From: Paucisalibacillus globulus DSM 18846
GTDB taxonomy: Bacteria; Bacillota; Bacilli; Bacillales; Amphibacillaceae
Direction: 5' to 3'
Assembly (NCBI RefSeq): GCF_000482485.1
Contig: NZ_AXVK01000001.1
Location: 186,001 to 250,000 of the forward strand
DNA length: 64,000 nt
The notes under the pieces are model-generated. The model was not told the origin of the DNA, did not search any database, and saw only the letters and a list, made by a program, of their open reading frames with translations. A program made the position numbers and the translations under genes. This document shows positions 62,329 to 64,000 of this stretch, one piece after another. Position 1 is the stretch's first letter; every line of letters starts with the position of its first letter.

Positions 62329-63189
62329 TTGGAGAAACTTCAACGTATGATTGATAGCATTGATTACATTGAATCAAATCTAGGTGGGGAACTCAATATC
62401 GAGGATATTTCAAAGGCAGCGTATATGTCTAAATTTCATTTTCAGAGAATGTTTAGCATGTTAACTGGTTATACGGTTAGTGAATAAATACGTAATCGTC
62501 GTATCACCAAAGCTGCTCAAGAATTAGTAAATACGAATCAAAAAGTTATAGATATCGCCTTAAAGTATGGTTACGAAAGTCCGGAATCATTTACAAAGGC
62601 TTTTCGAAGTATTCATGGTGTTACCCCAACTACAGCAAAGAAAAACAGCCAAGTCTTAAAAGTCTATCCTAAGCTTTCTTTCCAAATTCAAATAAAGGGT
62701 GATGTGGAAATGGATTACAAGATTGTTGAAAAAGGAGCATTTTCAGTAGTTGGGAAAAGTATTCGAACAACAACAGTTGGAGGAGAAAACAATCGAAAAA
62801 TTGCCTCGTTCTGGAATGAAGTAAACTCAAATGGATTTGCGGATGAATTAGCGAAAAATTGTGGGCCTCTTGGTTTGCTTGGGATTTGTATGGAATATGA
62901 TAAAAACCTAGAGAAACTATCTTATTTAATTGCTGCAGAAAAGAATATTGAATCTGTACCACCAGATTGGGAAGAAAAGATAATTCCAGCAGAAACTTGG
63001 GCTGTTTTCCCTGTAAGAGGAGCTATGCCAGATGCAATGCCTGGAGTATGGCAACGGATTTTTTCCGAATGGTTCCCTGCTACTGGATATGAACATGCAG
63101 GGGGACCGGAAATGGAAGTGTATCTTAGTAATGATGACCCCTCTTCTGAGAATTATTACAGTGAAATCTGGATCCCTATTAAGAAATAG
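62329..63189 (+). pseudogene. AraC-type regulator with GyrI-like domain, in-frame stop
   Basis: The gene starts at TTG 62329 (AAGGGAGGGG upstream). AraC helix-turn-helix (LNIEDISKAAYMSKFHFQRM) reads in frame to TAA at 62485-62487, where relatives have a Tyr-like codon (VSE-x-IRNRR). The frame then continues without further stops through the second helix-turn-helix (VIDIALKYGYESPESFTKAF) to a GyrI-like effector domain ending at 63189. A one-base change made the stop. The C-terminal part could still be translated from GTG 62704. Confidence 0.8.
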
Positions 63190-63196
63190 GTATTGA

Positions 63197-63222
63197 AAAA
63201 GCACACGGATCGTGTGCTTTTT
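63197..63222. terminator. terminator after the AraC-like gene
   Basis: AAAAGCACACG / CGTGTGCTTTT; usable from both sides. Confidence 0.8.
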
Positions 63223-63278
63223 GCGTACGGTTGCCTAATTTATAATAATTGAAGAAGGGCATGGCAAAGTCTATCTTG

Positions 63279-64000
63279 TTAACTAAGTGCTTCTTGAAGA
63301 AAGATACATGGATTATTGGTTGTGCAAATGGTTAAGGAATGCATTGCTCTTGTACATGCAGTATAGAATAATGTTCGGTCTGATTCTTGATTGTAATGGT
63401 CACTCGAAGCATCCGGAATAATTACTGCGTCAAATTCAATTCCTTTAGCTAAATACACTGGTAATATAACAATACCTTTTTCAAATGAATACGTATCTTC
63501 ATTGATTTGTTTAACTGGAACATGATTCTTCAATAGCTCGTATATAAGATTGCTTTCTTCTAACGTTTTACAGATTAATGCAATTGTCTCCAATTCTTTA
63601 TCTTGTAAATTCTTAAGCGTTTCAAGTAATTCTTCTGTTAACCTTGATTGTTCGTTAAGCATAACGATATGAGGAGGATTTCCTTCACGTTCAAAAGCCT
63701 CAATCATTTCCCCGCCAGGTGCAAACTTTTTAGTAAACTCAACAATCTGTTTTGTGGACCGATAGCTTTTGGTAAGTGTAATTCTTTCGTGATTTCCTTC
63801 TATATATTCAGGTACCAACGGATTATCATTTGAGGCATAGGTGTAAATTGCCTGGTTAACATCACCTAAGAGCGTCATTCGCGTATAAGGAAAAATTTCC
63901 TTAATATATGCAAATTGAAATGCGGTATAATCTTGAGCCTCGTCAATGAATAGATGGCGAACACCACGATTTTCTTTATCACCGATTAATTTTCCCCTAA
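63279..64000 (-). CDS. helD: HelD-type UvrD-like helicase, 3' part
   Basis: The reading frame is open to the window edge, so the 5' part lies outside. Visible motifs: RHLFIDEAQDYT (Walker B with DEAQ), TLLGDVNQAIYTY, SYRSTKQIVEF and the end FYTACTRAMHSL. The arrangement matches HelD, which removes stalled RNA polymerase from DNA in Bacillus; UvrD-like DNA helicases are a weaker alternative. At least 240 residues are in view. No terminator stands out beyond the stop. Confidence 0.8.
   Translation of the reverse strand, partial: RGKLIGDKENRGVRHLFIDEAQDYTAFQFAYIKEIFPYTRMTLLGDVNQAIYTYASNDNPLVPEYIEGNHERITLTKSYRSTKQIVEFTKKFAPGGEMIEAFEREGNPPHIVMLNEQSRLTEELLETLKNLQDKELETIALICKTLEESNLIYELLKNHVPVKQINEDTYSFEKGIVILPVYLAKGIEFDAVIIPDASSDHYNQESDRTLFYTACTRAMHSLTICTTNNPCIFLQEALS

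Overview
The window is chromosomal DNA of a low-GC, spore-forming member of the Bacillaceae. The gene order yjbC-spx-mecA-coiA-pepF-RoxS-spxH-yjbI-yjbK-yjbM-nadK-yjbO-prpE, then mgtE, spore-coat genes and yjcF-yjcG-yjcH, follows the spx/mec neighbourhood of Bacillus subtilis. Protein style and repeat content suggest the Oceanobacillus/Virgibacillus side of the family. The genus is an inference, since no 16S gene is present.

Region 1 (about 0.6-24 kb) is this conserved block. It carries redox and proteolysis control (Spx, its ClpXP adaptor SpxH, MecA), competence (CoiA), peptidase PepF, a truncated haemoglobin, a small alarmone synthetase, NAD kinase, a pseudouridine synthase, PrpE, a RodA/FtsW protein, MgtE, spore-coat proteins CotO and CotY/Z, and yjcFGH. 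Between PepF and SpxH lies an unannotated RsaE/RoxS-type small RNA with its own promoter and terminator. An IS256-family element has split a terminator at 19.6-21.3 kb.

Region 2 (about 24-38 kb) is accessory: a heterodimeric ABC exporter, a tRNA-Val with an integrase remnant fused to a broken LPXTG leucine-rich-repeat protein, a MOSC protein, a HAD/methyltransferase/NUDIX/CarD-like cluster, two orphan Opp-type permeases, and small membrane proteins.

Region 3 (about 38-51 kb) is the most interesting part: a denitrification island. It holds a multicopper oxidase, a radical SAM/SPASM protein, a Crp/Fnr regulator, three DUF2249 proteins, a stand-alone CuA lipoprotein, copper nitrite reductase NirK, and a three-subunit haem-copper enzyme. 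That enzyme looks like a CuA nitric oxide reductase (bNOR/qCuANOR type), not an oxygen reductase, because the active-site Tyr is Asn. A SCO-like copper chaperone, a 418-aa multi-span membrane protein and a DUF59 protein complete the set. Six Fnr-type palindromes (TGTGA-N6-TCACA) precede the transcription units, almost all centred 41.5 bp from a predicted start, so the island reads as one anaerobic/NO regulon.

Region 4 (about 51-64 kb) has an IS21 element and an IS200 element side by side, a [4Fe-4S]-type Fnr with C-terminal cysteines, a third Crp/Fnr protein with N-terminal cysteines, a run of small enzymes, HMG-CoA synthase, an RNase H-like protein, an AraC/GyrI-like gene broken by an in-frame stop, and the 3' part of a HelD-type helicase running off the window.

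Throughout the window there is a family of non-coding mobile-looking repeats that share end sequences but have different interiors. Copies lie at 0.2, 7.7, 35.7, 43.3, 55.3 and 61.0 kb. One carries a 42-bp tandem array, and the interior of one copy is inverted relative to its ends.
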